From Ruminococcaceae bacterium FB2012 (lineage in GTDB: Bacteria; Bacillota; Clostridia; Oscillospirales; Ruminococcaceae), in contig FMXS01000014.1 of assembly GCA_900104495.1 (NCBI GenBank), positions 1 to 53,863 of the forward strand: a stretch of DNA of 53,863 nucleotides, written 5' to 3'. Of this stretch, positions 6,795-15,988 are shown piece after piece. A program made the translations under genes and the position numbers. The stretch's first letter is position 1, and the number at the start of each line of letters is the position of its first letter. The notes beneath the pieces are model-generated. The model did no database searches. It was not told where the DNA came from and was given only the letters and a program-made list of their open reading frames with translations.

Positions 6795-8024
6795 ATGGCA
6801 AAAGAGATCAAAAAGGTAGTTCTGGCTTATTCGGGCGGTCTTGATACTTCTATCATCATCCCCTGGCTGAAAGAAAACTACAACAACTGCGAGGTCATCG
6901 CTGTTTCCGGCGACGTCGGACAGGGCACCGAGCTTGACGGTCTGGAGGAAAAGGCTCTCAAGACAGGCGCATCCAAGCTCTATATCGAGGACCTGACCGA
7001 GGAGTTCATCACCGATTATGTTTATCCCACAATGCAGGCGGGCGCCGTATACGAGAACAGATATCTTCTGGGCACATCCTTCGCCCGTCCGATCATCGCA
7101 AAGAGGATCGCCGAGATCGCTCTTAAAGAGGGTGCTGACGCTATCTGCCACGGATGCACCGGCAAGGGCAACGACCAGGTAAGATTTGAGCTGGCTATCA
7201 AGGCTTTCGCTCCCGATATGCAGATCATCGCTCCCTGGAGGATCTGGGACATCAAGAGCCGCGATCAGGAGATCGATTATGCAGAGGCTCACAACATCCC
7301 GCTGAAGATCAGCCGTGAGACCAACTATTCCAAGGACAAGAACCTCTGGCATCTGTCCCACGAGGGTCTTGATCTTGAAAATCCCGCCAACGAGCCCCAG
7401 TACGAGAAGCCCGGCTTCCTTGAAATGGGCGTATCTCCCATTCAAGCTCCCGACAAGCCGACTTATATCACTATCCACTTTGAGAAGGGCGTTCCCACCG
7501 AGCTTGACGGCAAGAAGCTCTCGGGCAAGGAAATGGTAGCCGCTCTCAACAAGCTGGGCGGAGAAAACGGCATCGGCCTTGCGGATCTCGTGGAGAACAG
7601 GCTTGTGGGCATGAAGTCCAGAGGCGTTTACGAGACTCCCGGCGGAACGATCCTTTACAAGGCTCACGAGGTGCTGGAAACTATCACTCTGGACAAGGAG
7701 ACTGCCCGCATCAAGCAGTATCTTTCCATCAAGTTTGCGGACATCGTATACAACGGCCAGTGGTTCACTCCTCTGCGTGAGGCGCTCAGCGCATTTGTCA
7801 CCGAGACTCAGAAGAACGTTACCGGCGACGTTAAGCTGAAGCTCTACAAGGGCAACGTTATCAACGCCGGCGTTACTTCGCCCTACACTCTCTATGATGA
7901 AGAAGTCGCTACCTTCGACGAGGACGATGTTTACAACCAGGCTGATTCCGCAGGATTCATCAATCTGTTCGGCCTGCCCATCAAGGTAAGGGCAAAGCTC
8001 GACCAGAAGAGAAACAACAAGTAA
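6795..8024 (+). CDS. argG: Argininosuccinate synthase
   Basis: 409 residues, full length for the family. It joins citrulline and aspartate with ATP to give argininosuccinate, the penultimate arginine step. The N-terminal ATP-pyrophosphatase loop AYSGGLDTS (residues 11-19) is intact, and the central stretch TGKGNDQVRFE is conserved. The ATG at 6795 follows GGAGG by eight bases; an ATG at 6720 would place the start within the -10 element. It is the first gene of a 13-gene arginine operon, whereas argG commonly sits at the end, directly before argH. Confidence 0.98.
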   Translation: MAKEIKKVVLAYSGGLDTSIIIPWLKENYNNCEVIAVSGDVGQGTELDGLEEKALKTGASKLYIEDLTEEFITDYVYPTMQAGAVYENRYLLGTSFARPIIAKRIAEIALKEGADAICHGCTGKGNDQVRFELAIKAFAPDMQIIAPWRIWDIKSRDQEIDYAEAHNIPLKISRETNYSKDKNLWHLSHEGLDLENPANEPQYEKPGFLEMGVSPIQAPDKPTYITIHFEKGVPTELDGKKLSGKEMVAALNKLGGENGIGLADLVENRLVGMKSRGVYETPGGTILYKAHEVLETITLDKETARIKQYLSIKFADIVYNGQWFTPLREALSAFVTETQKNVTGDVKLKLYKGNVINAGVTSPYTLYDEEVATFDEDDVYNQADSAGFINLFGLPIKVRAKLDQKRNNK

Positions 8025-8062
8025 CAAAAGATAATATCGAACCGTAGAGGGAGGTTTATGAT

Positions 8063-8506
8063 ATGTCAGAAAACAGCTTATTTGAATCTGCAATAGATAA
8101 GAAGGTAGAGCTTACCTATGACAGCCTGCCTAACTCCAGCTTTGAGGATGTCAACTTCGAGGGCGCCAGATTTTCCAACGTCAATCTGAAAGATGCCGAT
8201 TTTGACGACGTGAACATGGACAGTGCCAAGTTCAACAACGTCAGCCTGACCGAAGGCAAATTTACCGATATGTATATGGTGAACACCAAATTCCTCGGTG
8301 TTAATCTTTCAAATTCACGCTTCGGATGCTCTATCATGAACAACGTTGAATTCAAGAATCCCGATCTGAAAAATTCGCAGTTCATCCACTGCGATCTCTC
8401 CAATGTTGAGATCAACGACTGCAAGATCGACGGGCTGAAGATCAACGGCGTTGATATCTGCAAGCTGCTGGAGCAGCACGAAAAGAGTCTGGCGGAACAG
8501 AACTGA
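8063..8506 (+). CDS. Pentapeptide-repeat protein
   Basis: 147 residues. From about residue 22 to 125 it is built of five-residue units with a central F, L or M followed by polar residues (NFEGA-RFSNV-NLKDA-DFDDV), which form a right-handed quadrilateral beta helix. There is no signal peptide and no membrane segment. A short helical C-terminus (KLLEQHEKSLAEQ) follows. GGGAGG precedes the ATG. Some family members mimic DNA and bind gyrase, but most, including this one, have no assigned role. It sits between argG and argH. Confidence 0.88.
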   Translation: MSENSLFESAIDKKVELTYDSLPNSSFEDVNFEGARFSNVNLKDADFDDVNMDSAKFNNVSLTEGKFTDMYMVNTKFLGVNLSNSRFGCSIMNNVEFKNPDLKNSQFIHCDLSNVEINDCKIDGLKINGVDICKLLEQHEKSLAEQN

Positions 8507-8541
8507 TCCGCCGGCAGGAAGCTATGGAATAATTATCGGAA

Positions 8542-8606
8542 AAGTGTTGCCGGTGCGGCGGTCTGACGGCTGAAAAGCTGTCAATAGCAGCTCGTCGGCA
8601 GCACTT
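8542..8606 (+). promoter_or_regulatory. Nested inverted repeat in front of argH
   Basis: The outer arms AAGTGTTGCCG and CGGCAGCACTT (8542-8552, 8596-8606; one GU pair) enclose an inner hairpin AGCTG/CAGCT (8576-8580, 8588-8592). There is no T-run, so it is not a classic terminator. It could be an mRNA processing or stability element within the operon. Confidence 0.5.
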
Positions 8607-8644
8607 TATCGATTGAAAACAAAAACAAGGAAAGGTTTTGGCTT

Positions 8645-10030
8645 ATGGGAACTAAAATGTGGGCCGGAAGATTTACAAAGGAAACAGATGAAAGAGTCAA
8701 CGATTTCAATTCGTCTATTTCCTTTGACGCAAGAATGTATAAGCAGGATATCGAAGGCTCTGTCGCTCACGCGACGATGCTGGGCGAGTGCGGGATAATC
8801 GAAAAAGCGGAAAGCGAAAAGATCATCCAAGGGCTGAAAGGTATTCTTGCGGATATAGAATCGGGAAAGCTGCAGTTTGACCCTACGGCTGAAGACATCC
8901 ATATGTTCAACGAGGCGGAGCTTACCGCCCGTATCGGAGACGCGGGAAAGAGGCTCCACACCGCCCGTTCGAGGAACGATCAGGTGGCGCTGGATATAAG
9001 GATGTATCTGAGAGACGAGATCCCCGTCATCAAAAAGCTGACGGCGGAACTGGCCGAAACGCTGATGCGTCTTGCGGAGAAGAATCTCACCACGGTAATG
9101 CCGGGATACACGCATCTGCAAAGAGCGCAGCCCATAACCTTCGCGCATCACCTTATGGCTTATGTTCAGATGCTTCTGAGAGATTTGGGCAGGCTGAACG
9201 ATACATACAAGCGGACGAACATCATGCCCCTCGGGAGCGGTGCGCTGGCATCCACCACTTATCCCATAAACAGGCAGAGAGTCTGCGACCTTCTGGGCTT
9301 CGACGAGATCACTCAGAATTCTCTGGACGGAGTTTCGGACAGAGATTTCTGCATCGAGCTGGCATCGGCGCTGTCGGTGCTGATGATGCACCTCTCGCGG
9401 TTCTCCGAGGAGATCGTGCTGTGGTGTTCCTGGGAGTTCAAATTCATCGAGCTGGACGACGCTTACGCAACGGGCTCCTCCATTATGCCGCAGAAGAAGA
9501 ATCCGGACGTCACCGAGCTTATCAGAGGCAAGACGGGACGTGTATACGGTGACCTTACCACCCTGCTGACTATGATGAAGGGCCTCTCGCTGGCATACAA
9601 CAAGGATATGCAGGAGGACAAAGAAGCTGTCTTCGACGCCATAGACACCACCAAGCTCTGCCTCACCACCTTTATCCCGATGATAGATACAATGAAGGTC
9701 ATCCCGGAGAATATGAGAGCGGCTGCGGCAAAGGGCTTTATCAACGCCACGGACTGCGCCGACTATCTTGTGAAGAAGGGACTTCCCTTCCGCGACGCCT
9801 ACAAGATCACGGGAACGCTGGTACACACCTGCATCGAAAAGGGTCTGACGCTGGAAACCCTCCCGATCGAAGAGTACAAGGCGCTCTGCGATACCTTTGA
9901 TGAAGATGTATACGAAGCTATCAGCCTGGAGACCTGCGTAATGCAGAGAAAGGCCGCCGGGGGACCTGCTCCCGAAAGCGTAAAGGCTCAGATAGAATAC
10001 TCAAAGAAGGCTCTTGAAGCCCTCAAATGA
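8645..10030 (+). CDS. argH: Argininosuccinate lyase
   Basis: 461 residues. It cleaves argininosuccinate to arginine and fumarate, the last step of the pathway. The aspartase/fumarase signature GSSIMPQKKN starts at residue 277 and carries the flexible loop with the catalytic serine. The N-terminus MGTKMWAGRF matches the family WGGRF start. An AAGGAAAGG ribosome site precedes the ATG. It is the third gene of the operon, separated from argG by the pentapeptide gene. Confidence 0.98.
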   Translation: MGTKMWAGRFTKETDERVNDFNSSISFDARMYKQDIEGSVAHATMLGECGIIEKAESEKIIQGLKGILADIESGKLQFDPTAEDIHMFNEAELTARIGDAGKRLHTARSRNDQVALDIRMYLRDEIPVIKKLTAELAETLMRLAEKNLTTVMPGYTHLQRAQPITFAHHLMAYVQMLLRDLGRLNDTYKRTNIMPLGSGALASTTYPINRQRVCDLLGFDEITQNSLDGVSDRDFCIELASALSVLMMHLSRFSEEIVLWCSWEFKFIELDDAYATGSSIMPQKKNPDVTELIRGKTGRVYGDLTTLLTMMKGLSLAYNKDMQEDKEAVFDAIDTTKLCLTTFIPMIDTMKVIPENMRAAAAKGFINATDCADYLVKKGLPFRDAYKITGTLVHTCIEKGLTLETLPIEEYKALCDTFDEDVYEAISLETCVMQRKAAGGPAPESVKAQIEYSKKALEALK

Positions 10031-10051
10031 TTTTGCAAAGGATGATGAAGA

Positions 10052-10435
10052 ATGAAAAAGCTGTTTGGATTCAAGACCTGTCCGAGATGCGGGAACAAGC
10101 TCACACCGCTGAGCAGCCGCTGTCACAACTGCGGCGCACAGCTTGAATTCTTCTCCACGGATTACAACAACCGCTGCGGAAAATGCACCGCATACATCGG
10201 CACCGAGGACCAGTACTGCCGTTACTGCGGGGCAAAACGGGGCGAGGGCGAGTTCAAGCCCTACTACGACGAGCCGGTGTGTGTATACGGGCCTCCGCCG
10301 GTGAACCGGCTGCACATCTGCAATGAATGCGGATATGAGTGGACCACCTGCGCTATGATCGACGAACAGCGGTACTGCCCGAAATGCGGTCATACCTGCA
10401 AGGTAATATCAGAGGATGACCCGGATGAGGAATGA
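10052..10435 (+). CDS. Small protein with multiple zinc ribbons
   Basis: 127 residues with three cysteine-pair zinc ribbon units: CPRCG...CHNCG (residues 9-27), CGKC...CRYCG (about 43-61) and CNECG...CPKCG (about 89-112). It ends in an acidic tail. There are no membrane segments, and the function is unknown. Zinc ribbons usually mediate nucleic-acid or protein contacts. It lies 21 bases after argH and overlaps the region just before argC. Confidence 0.85.
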   Translation: MKKLFGFKTCPRCGNKLTPLSSRCHNCGAQLEFFSTDYNNRCGKCTAYIGTEDQYCRYCGAKRGEGEFKPYYDEPVCVYGPPPVNRLHICNECGYEWTTCAMIDEQRYCPKCGHTCKVISEDDPDEE

Positions 10436-10446
10436 GGTCAGAGAAA

Positions 10447-11391
10447 ATGTCAGTTAAGGTTTTTATAGACGGAAAAGAAGGAACGACGGGACTCCAGATA
10501 TACGAGCGGTTCGCAAAGCGCTCCGACATCGAGATCCTGCTGATAGACGAGGACAAGCGCAAGGACGTTAACGAGAGAAAGCGGCTGATAAATCAGTCGG
10601 ATATAACCTTTCTCTGCCTGCCGGACGCCGCAGCGATAGAAGCGGCTGCTCTTGCGGAAGACCCTAATGTAAGGATAATAGATGCATCCACCGCTCACAG
10701 AGTCGATCCGGCCTGGGACTACGGCTTCCCGGAGCTTTCCGCGGGTCACAGAGAGAGGATAGCGAAGTCAAAGCGGGTTGCCAATCCGGGCTGCTACGCC
10801 AGCGGATTCATCAGCATAGTTTACCCGCTGGTACAGGCGGGAGTGCTGCCGGAGGACTATCCCCTGACGGCTCACGCCGTTTCGGGTTACAGCGGCGGCG
10901 GCAAGAAAATGATCGCAGCTATCGAGGGTCCGGATAAGACCTTTGAGATGTCCTCACCGAGACAGTATGCTCTTGCACAGGCTCACAAGCATCTTCCCGA
11001 AATGCAGAAGGTCTGCGGGCTGAAATACAAGCCCATGTTCAATCCTATCGTTGACGATTACTACGCGGGAATGGTGGTTTCCGTTCCGCTGGTAGCGAGA
11101 GCCCTCACAAAGAGCTATACTCCCGCAGATATACACGGGATCCTCTCGGAGCATTACGAAGGACAGCGTTTTGTCAAGGTAATGGAGCTTGGCGGGAAAG
11201 AAACGCTCCCCGACGGGTTCCTTGCGGCAAACACTCTTGCGGGGACCAACGATATGCAGCTGTTCGTTTTCGGAAACGACGAACAGATACTTGTCTGCTC
11301 GCGGCTGGATAATCTCGGCAAGGGAGCCAGCGGCGCAGCAATACAAAATATGAACATCATGCTGGGCCTTGACGAAGGCACCGGACTATGA
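10447..11391 (+). CDS. argC: N-acetyl-gamma-glutamyl-phosphate reductase, short type 2
   Basis: 314 residues. NADPH-dependent reduction of acetylglutamyl phosphate to the semialdehyde. The sequence matches the short AGPR type 2 branch: FIDGKEGTTGLQI at the nucleotide-binding end, the catalytic cysteine C116 in NPGCYASG, and SGYSGGGKKM. The ATG at 10447 is preferred because GAGGT lies eight bases upstream; an alternative ATG at 10432 would overlap the previous stop as ATGA. Its stop overlaps the next start (ATGA at 11388). Confidence 0.95.
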   Translation: MSVKVFIDGKEGTTGLQIYERFAKRSDIEILLIDEDKRKDVNERKRLINQSDITFLCLPDAAAIEAAALAEDPNVRIIDASTAHRVDPAWDYGFPELSAGHRERIAKSKRVANPGCYASGFISIVYPLVQAGVLPEDYPLTAHAVSGYSGGGKKMIAAIEGPDKTFEMSSPRQYALAQAHKHLPEMQKVCGLKYKPMFNPIVDDYYAGMVVSVPLVARALTKSYTPADIHGILSEHYEGQRFVKVMELGGKETLPDGFLAANTLAGTNDMQLFVFGNDEQILVCSRLDNLGKGASGAAIQNMNIMLGLDEGTGL

Positions 11392-12677
11392 TAAAACGGA
11401 AGATCATACTGTCGGCGGCGGCAGCGCTGGCCCTTTGCTCCTGCGGTCATTCCATACCGCAGACAGAGATAGAGGTGACAACTCCGGCTGCTGTAACAAC
11501 CGCAGGCGCTCCGGCGGAGGACAGTTCCTCGGCTGCGGAGACCGTAACTACAACGGCATCAGCGGAATCGAAAGCGGAGGAAGAAAGTTCAAGTCAAGCG
11601 GAGGTTCCGGCAAAGCCCCTTACTAAAGCGGAGGAAGTCCTCGCTAAACTGTCCCTGCGGGAAAAGGTAGGACAGCTGTTCGTTTTCCGATTCGACAGTC
11701 TGATATACGACGACAACCTTGACCATATGGTACAGGCCGTGGACGACGAGTTCATAAAGTGCCGCAAGAAATATCCCGTAGGCGGATTTATCGCAATGGG
11801 GGCAAACATCGCCAGCGCCGACCAGGTGAAGAAGTTCAACAGCGATGTAAACGAGCTTTACGGCAGCGTGAAGCCCTTTATATGCATCGACGAGGAAGGC
11901 GGCTCCGTCGCCCGGGTGGCCAACAGCGGAGTGATAGACGTTCCGCAGTTTCCAAGCATGAGCACCATTGCCGCAGGCGGAGACGTAAACAAAGCCTACG
12001 AGCTGGGCAGCACCGTGGGCGGCTATCTGAAAGAGCTGGGCTACAACCTTGATCTTGCACCGGTGGCTGATGTCAACACCAATCCGCTGAACATCGTCAT
12101 CGGGAACCGGGCCTTCGGCAGCGACCCGGAAGCGGCGTCGGGATATGTGAGCGCCATGGTAGACGGGCTTCACGAGCAAGGGATAATGTCCTGTCTGAAA
12201 CACTTTCCCGGACACGGCGACACCGCCGAGGACACACATTTCCTCACGGCGGCGGTGAATAAGACCTGGGAAGAAATGAAGGAATGCGAGCTTATCCCCT
12301 TTATCGGGAGCCTTGACAAGACCGATATGGTAATGGCGGCGCACATCATCGCGCCGAAGGTCACGGGCGACGATACTCCCGCTTCCCTCTCCTACACTCT
12401 GATGACGGAGAAGCTGAGAAACGAGCTGGGATTCGAGGGCGTCATCATCACCGACAGCCTTGGAATGGGAGCGGTGAACAGATACTACACCTCCGAGGAA
12501 TGCTGCATCGCGGCTATCCAGGCGGGAGTCGATCTGCTGCTGAAGCCCGCTAAGGACTACGAGGCCTTTGAGGGCGTTGTGAAAGCCGTCAAGGACGGGA
12601 CCATAAGCGAGGAACGGCTCAACGAGAGCGTTCTTCGTATCTTAAATCTGAAAGAAAAATACGGACTGCTAGTCTGA
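11388..12677 (+). CDS. Lipoprotein glycoside hydrolase family 3, NagZ-like beta-N-acetylhexosaminidase
   Basis: 429 residues. An N-terminal signal with cysteines at 17 and 19 (LALCSCGHS) indicates lipidation and export. A low-complexity T/S/A/E linker (about 25-75) precedes a GH3 catalytic domain. The NagZ-type loop KHFPGHGD near residue 271, with the following TAEDTH, supplies the His-Asp acid/base pair. ITDSLGMGAV contains the aspartate nucleophile region. Such enzymes release N-acetylglucosamine from muropeptides. Here it would act outside the cell in wall turnover. The four-base overlap with argC shows tight translational coupling to an amino-acid gene, which is odd. Confidence 0.92.
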   Translation: MIKRKIILSAAAALALCSCGHSIPQTEIEVTTPAAVTTAGAPAEDSSSAAETVTTTASAESKAEEESSSQAEVPAKPLTKAEEVLAKLSLREKVGQLFVFRFDSLIYDDNLDHMVQAVDDEFIKCRKKYPVGGFIAMGANIASADQVKKFNSDVNELYGSVKPFICIDEEGGSVARVANSGVIDVPQFPSMSTIAAGGDVNKAYELGSTVGGYLKELGYNLDLAPVADVNTNPLNIVIGNRAFGSDPEAASGYVSAMVDGLHEQGIMSCLKHFPGHGDTAEDTHFLTAAVNKTWEEMKECELIPFIGSLDKTDMVMAAHIIAPKVTGDDTPASLSYTLMTEKLRNELGFEGVIITDSLGMGAVNRYYTSEECCIAAIQAGVDLLLKPAKDYEAFEGVVKAVKDGTISEERLNESVLRILNLKEKYGLLV

Positions 12678-12706
12678 AGGAATAAATAGCAAAGAAGGAA
12701 AGTCAA

Positions 12707-13981
12707 ATGAAAGAATTTGAAGGATACAAGTACATTGAAGGCGGTGTCTGTGCCGCCAAGGGCTTCAAGGCCAACGGCCTTTACTGCGGCATCAAGAAGC
12801 CGGCAATGCCCAATGACGGTAACGAGTCCCCGGTGAATAATATGAAAAACGATCTTTGCCTGGTGGCTTCGGACAGGATGTGTAATGCCGCTTCGGTGTT
12901 CACGCAGAACAAGGTCAAGGGCGCACCTGTCACCGTTTCGCAGAAGAATCTCAAAGCCACGGGCGGCAAGGCGCAGGCGGTGATACTCAACTCCAAGAAC
13001 GCCAACACCTGCAACGCCGACGGCGAAGAAAAAGCAATGCGGATGTGCGAGCTTGTCGCCGAGCGCATGGGGATGAAGCCCCAGGAAGTCCTGGTGGCGC
13101 AGACCGGCGTTATCGGGCAGATATTCCCCATTGAACCCGTTGAAGAAAAGATCGACGAGCTTATCGCGGGGCTGGGCTATGACAAGAACCTTGAGGCCGC
13201 TACTGCTATCATGACTACCGACACGGTGAAGAAGGAAGTCGCCGTTGAGTTCGAGCTTGACGGAAAGACCTGTCACCTGGGCGGCATGGGCAAGGGCAGC
13301 GGAATGATACATCCCAATATGGCTACCACGCTGAACATAATAACCACCGACTGCGCCGTCAGCACAGAGATGATACAGAAGGCACTGTCGGATGTGGTGA
13401 AGATCACATACAACTGCCTTTCGGTAGACGGGGATCAGTCCACCAACGATACCTGCGCGGTACTGGCTAACGGTCTTGCGGGGAACACCGAGATCACAGA
13501 CGAGGGCAAGGATTACGAGATCTTCAGGCAGGCTCTTTACATCGTAATGATGAACATTACAAGGATGCTTGCAAAGGACGGCGAGGGTGCGAGCAAGCTG
13601 CTTGAATGCACCGTCACCGGCGCAAAGGACCTTGACACGGCTATCACCGTGGCGAAGAGCGTTATCTGCTCTCCCCTTTTCAAATGCGCGATGTTCGGCG
13701 CCGACGCCAACTGGGGACGCATCCTCTGCGCGGTGGGCTACGCCGACGCGGAATTTGACATCAATGCGGTGGATGTGGTGCTGGCTTCCAAAGCAGGCAG
13801 CGTACACGTCTGCGAGAACGGCAGCGGCGTTGAGTTCTCCGAGGAGACCGCAAAGCAGGTGCTTCTTGAGGACGAGATACAGATACTTGTAAAGATAGGC
13901 GACGGCGAAGGCAAGGCCACCGCCTGGGGCTGCGACCTTACCTACGATTATGTAAAGATCAACGGAGACTACCGCAGCTGA
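12707..13981 (+). CDS. argJ: Bifunctional ornithine acetyltransferase / N-acetylglutamate synthase
   Basis: 424 residues. It transfers the acetyl group from N-acetylornithine to glutamate, recycling acetate; bifunctional forms also use acetyl-CoA, which would explain the lack of argA and argE here. The precursor self-cleaves before a threonine. The site MGKGSGMIHPNMATTL is present, with cleavage expected between A206 and T207. AAGGAAAG precedes the ATG. It lies 29 bases after the GH3 gene. Confidence 0.97.
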   Translation: MKEFEGYKYIEGGVCAAKGFKANGLYCGIKKPAMPNDGNESPVNNMKNDLCLVASDRMCNAASVFTQNKVKGAPVTVSQKNLKATGGKAQAVILNSKNANTCNADGEEKAMRMCELVAERMGMKPQEVLVAQTGVIGQIFPIEPVEEKIDELIAGLGYDKNLEAATAIMTTDTVKKEVAVEFELDGKTCHLGGMGKGSGMIHPNMATTLNIITTDCAVSTEMIQKALSDVVKITYNCLSVDGDQSTNDTCAVLANGLAGNTEITDEGKDYEIFRQALYIVMMNITRMLAKDGEGASKLLECTVTGAKDLDTAITVAKSVICSPLFKCAMFGADANWGRILCAVGYADAEFDINAVDVVLASKAGSVHVCENGSGVEFSEETAKQVLLEDEIQILVKIGDGEGKATAWGCDLTYDYVKINGDYRS

Positions 13982-13998
13982 ATGACGAGGTGATAATT

Positions 13999-14571
13999 AT
14001 GGAGCCCGATTTTGAACCTTTCCTTATGGCAGGTGAGCAGATAATGTGGCAGGGCAAGAGCCACAAGGAAGGACCTCCTGCCAATGCCGCTTCCACAAGA
14101 AGCACAAGAATGTTTTCTATAATATGGACTGTGATCTCGGCGGTCCTGTTCGGGTTTACAATAATACAGTCCATCGGGAACACGAAAATGAACGGCAAGG
14201 CGTGGGCGGCTATCATCGGCTGCGCGGTGCTGTTCGTGGGAATAGGCATAGGCATATACGCCTCCACATTCTACTACCGGCAGGAATACTACTGCATCAC
14301 CGACAAGCGGTTTCTGATGATGACCGAAAACGGGGTCCTCAGTACGGCGGGGGAGCTTTCGCATATCCTTTCCGCAGAGCTGACGGCTATAAAGAACGGC
14401 TACGGCTCGATACTTATGAAAACGGATATGGTACACTACTCACACACCAACGGGCACAGCCACTCCCACAGGACCTACTGGTCCATGCGGGGGATACAGG
14501 ATCCCGCGGAATGCTACCGTCTGCTTACGGGAGTATTGCAGATCAACGACGAATACAGATTCATTAAGTAA
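13999..14571 (+). CDS. Two-segment membrane protein with bacterial PH-like domain
   Basis: 190 residues. Hydrophobic spans at about 39-58 and 69-88 are followed by a domain with YYCITDKRFLMM, typical of bacterial pleckstrin-homology-like (YdbT-type) proteins. A histidine-rich loop (HTNGHSHSH) lies near residue 150. The ATG at 13999 is preferred to GTG 13990 because GAGGTG, which overlaps that GTG, is the ribosome site. Function unknown. It sits between argJ and argB. Confidence 0.8.
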   Translation: MEPDFEPFLMAGEQIMWQGKSHKEGPPANAASTRSTRMFSIIWTVISAVLFGFTIIQSIGNTKMNGKAWAAIIGCAVLFVGIGIGIYASTFYYRQEYYCITDKRFLMMTENGVLSTAGELSHILSAELTAIKNGYGSILMKTDMVHYSHTNGHSHSHRTYWSMRGIQDPAECYRLLTGVLQINDEYRFIK

Positions 14572-14583
14572 GGGGAGATAAAA

Positions 14584-15441
14584 ATGGAGATACAGAACAG
14601 CGTGCGCAGTCAGATACTTTCCGATGCGCTGCCCTACATCCAGAAATATCACGACAAGGTGGTAGTCATCAAGTACGGCGGAAACGCCATGACTAACGAC
14701 GAGCTGAAAGAAGCCGTTATGAGAGACATCGTCCTGCTGACAGAAGTCGGCATCAAGGTGGTGCTTGTTCACGGCGGCGGCCCGGAGATCAACGCAATGC
14801 TGAAAAAGGTGGGCATCGAGAGCAAGTTCATCGGCGGACTGAGATACACCGACGCCGACACTATGGACATCGTCAAAATGGTGCTGACGGGCAAGGTCAA
14901 CAAAGAACTGGTCTCGGCGCTCCAGCTCCACGGCGGAAAGGCTCTCGGCCTTTGCGGGATAGACGGGAAAATGATAGTCGCGGAGAAGAAGGACAACGAC
15001 GTTGACCTTGGCTTCGTGGGGGACATCAAGAAGGTCACCACCAAGCCGATCATCGACGCGCTGAATGACGGATATGTTCCGATCATCGCCACGGTGGCGA
15101 CTTCGGAGGACGGTCAGGCGTACAACATAAACGCCGACACCGCCGCCGCAAGGATCGCAAGCTGTCTGAGAGCAGAGAATCTTATTCTGATGACGGACAT
15201 CGCGGGACTGTTGGAAAACAAGGACGACCCTTCGACGCTCATCCCCACGGTGCAGGTCAGCGAGGTGGCTTATCTGAAAAGCACGGGCATAATCAGCGGC
15301 GGAATGATCCCGAAGATAGATTGCTGCGTTGAAGCAGTCAGACGCGGCGTTAAGAAGACCTGCATAATAGACGGACGCATACCCCACTCGATACTTATAG
15401 AACTGCTGTCGAGCGAGGGCATCGGAACTCAGTTTATATGA
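14584..15441 (+). CDS. argB: Acetylglutamate kinase
   Basis: 285 residues. It phosphorylates N-acetylglutamate with ATP, the usual feedback-controlled step in pathways that use argJ. The amino-acid-kinase motifs VIKYGGNAM near residue 29 and LVHGGGPEIN near residue 61 are intact, as is the distal NADTAA stretch. AGGGGAG precedes the ATG. It has an N-terminal extension of about 25 residues before the first strand, as in arginine-sensitive hexameric forms. Confidence 0.98.
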   Translation: MEIQNSVRSQILSDALPYIQKYHDKVVVIKYGGNAMTNDELKEAVMRDIVLLTEVGIKVVLVHGGGPEINAMLKKVGIESKFIGGLRYTDADTMDIVKMVLTGKVNKELVSALQLHGGKALGLCGIDGKMIVAEKKDNDVDLGFVGDIKKVTTKPIIDALNDGYVPIIATVATSEDGQAYNINADTAAARIASCLRAENLILMTDIAGLLENKDDPSTLIPTVQVSEVAYLKSTGIISGGMIPKIDCCVEAVRRGVKKTCIIDGRIPHSILIELLSSEGIGTQFI

Positions 15442-15451
15442 GAGAAATGCT

Positions 15452-15967
15452 ATGAACGCTATTTTTACAAACGATTCGGAAATTGAAAAGGTAACGACCT
15501 TTACGGGTTTCGGTGCCGAGAAGCGCACAAGACGAAGCACGCTGGTCATCGTCGCCACGGCGGTGATGTTAGCTCTGGCGATCGTCATGGTGTTTATGAT
15601 CCCCGGGGAGTACCGGGTAATTGCGGGGCTGGGAGCCGCTGTCCTTTTCGGCGGAGGCATAATCATGATGTGGAAAAAAGCTCCCGGCGGAAAGAGCGAC
15701 ACTCCCGCTATGTCCGGGGTCGGGCTTATCAGAACAGGCGACAGTGAAAGATTCCACTACGAATTCTATGAAAACAGCTTTTCCGTGACCAAAGACGAAA
15801 AGAAGGAGTACGAATACTCCTCCGTGGTCTCGGTAAGAGATATCGGCGGGGCCTTTCAGATAAAGACCGCCGAAGCAAGCTACACCGTTAAGAAATCGGG
15901 CTTTTCCGGCGACGGAGCCAAAGAGTTCAAGCCGTTTATGGAAAGCCGCGGCATAACTGTCAAGTAA
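15452..15967 (+). CDS. YcxB-like membrane protein
   Basis: 171 residues. Two hydrophobic spans (about 31-50 and 56-73) are followed by a C-terminal domain of the YcxB type: FYENSFSV, a middle strand pair with YEYSSVVSVRDIG, and YTVKKSGF near the end. The ribosome site is weak (GAGAAA). The domain is frequent in Bacillota but has no assigned role. Like the PH-domain gene two positions upstream, it combines two spans with a small beta domain. It lies 10 bases after argB and 21 before argD. Confidence 0.78.
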   Translation: MNAIFTNDSEIEKVTTFTGFGAEKRTRRSTLVIVATAVMLALAIVMVFMIPGEYRVIAGLGAAVLFGGGIIMMWKKAPGGKSDTPAMSGVGLIRTGDSERFHYEFYENSFSVTKDEKKEYEYSSVVSVRDIGGAFQIKTAEASYTVKKSGFSGDGAKEFKPFMESRGITVK

Positions 15968-15988
15968 ATGATAAAGAAGGAATGTAAA

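Noticed and set aside
12557..13807. 416-codon open frame on the minus strand
   Set aside because: Antisense of argJ and the GH3 end, with no supporting start signal.
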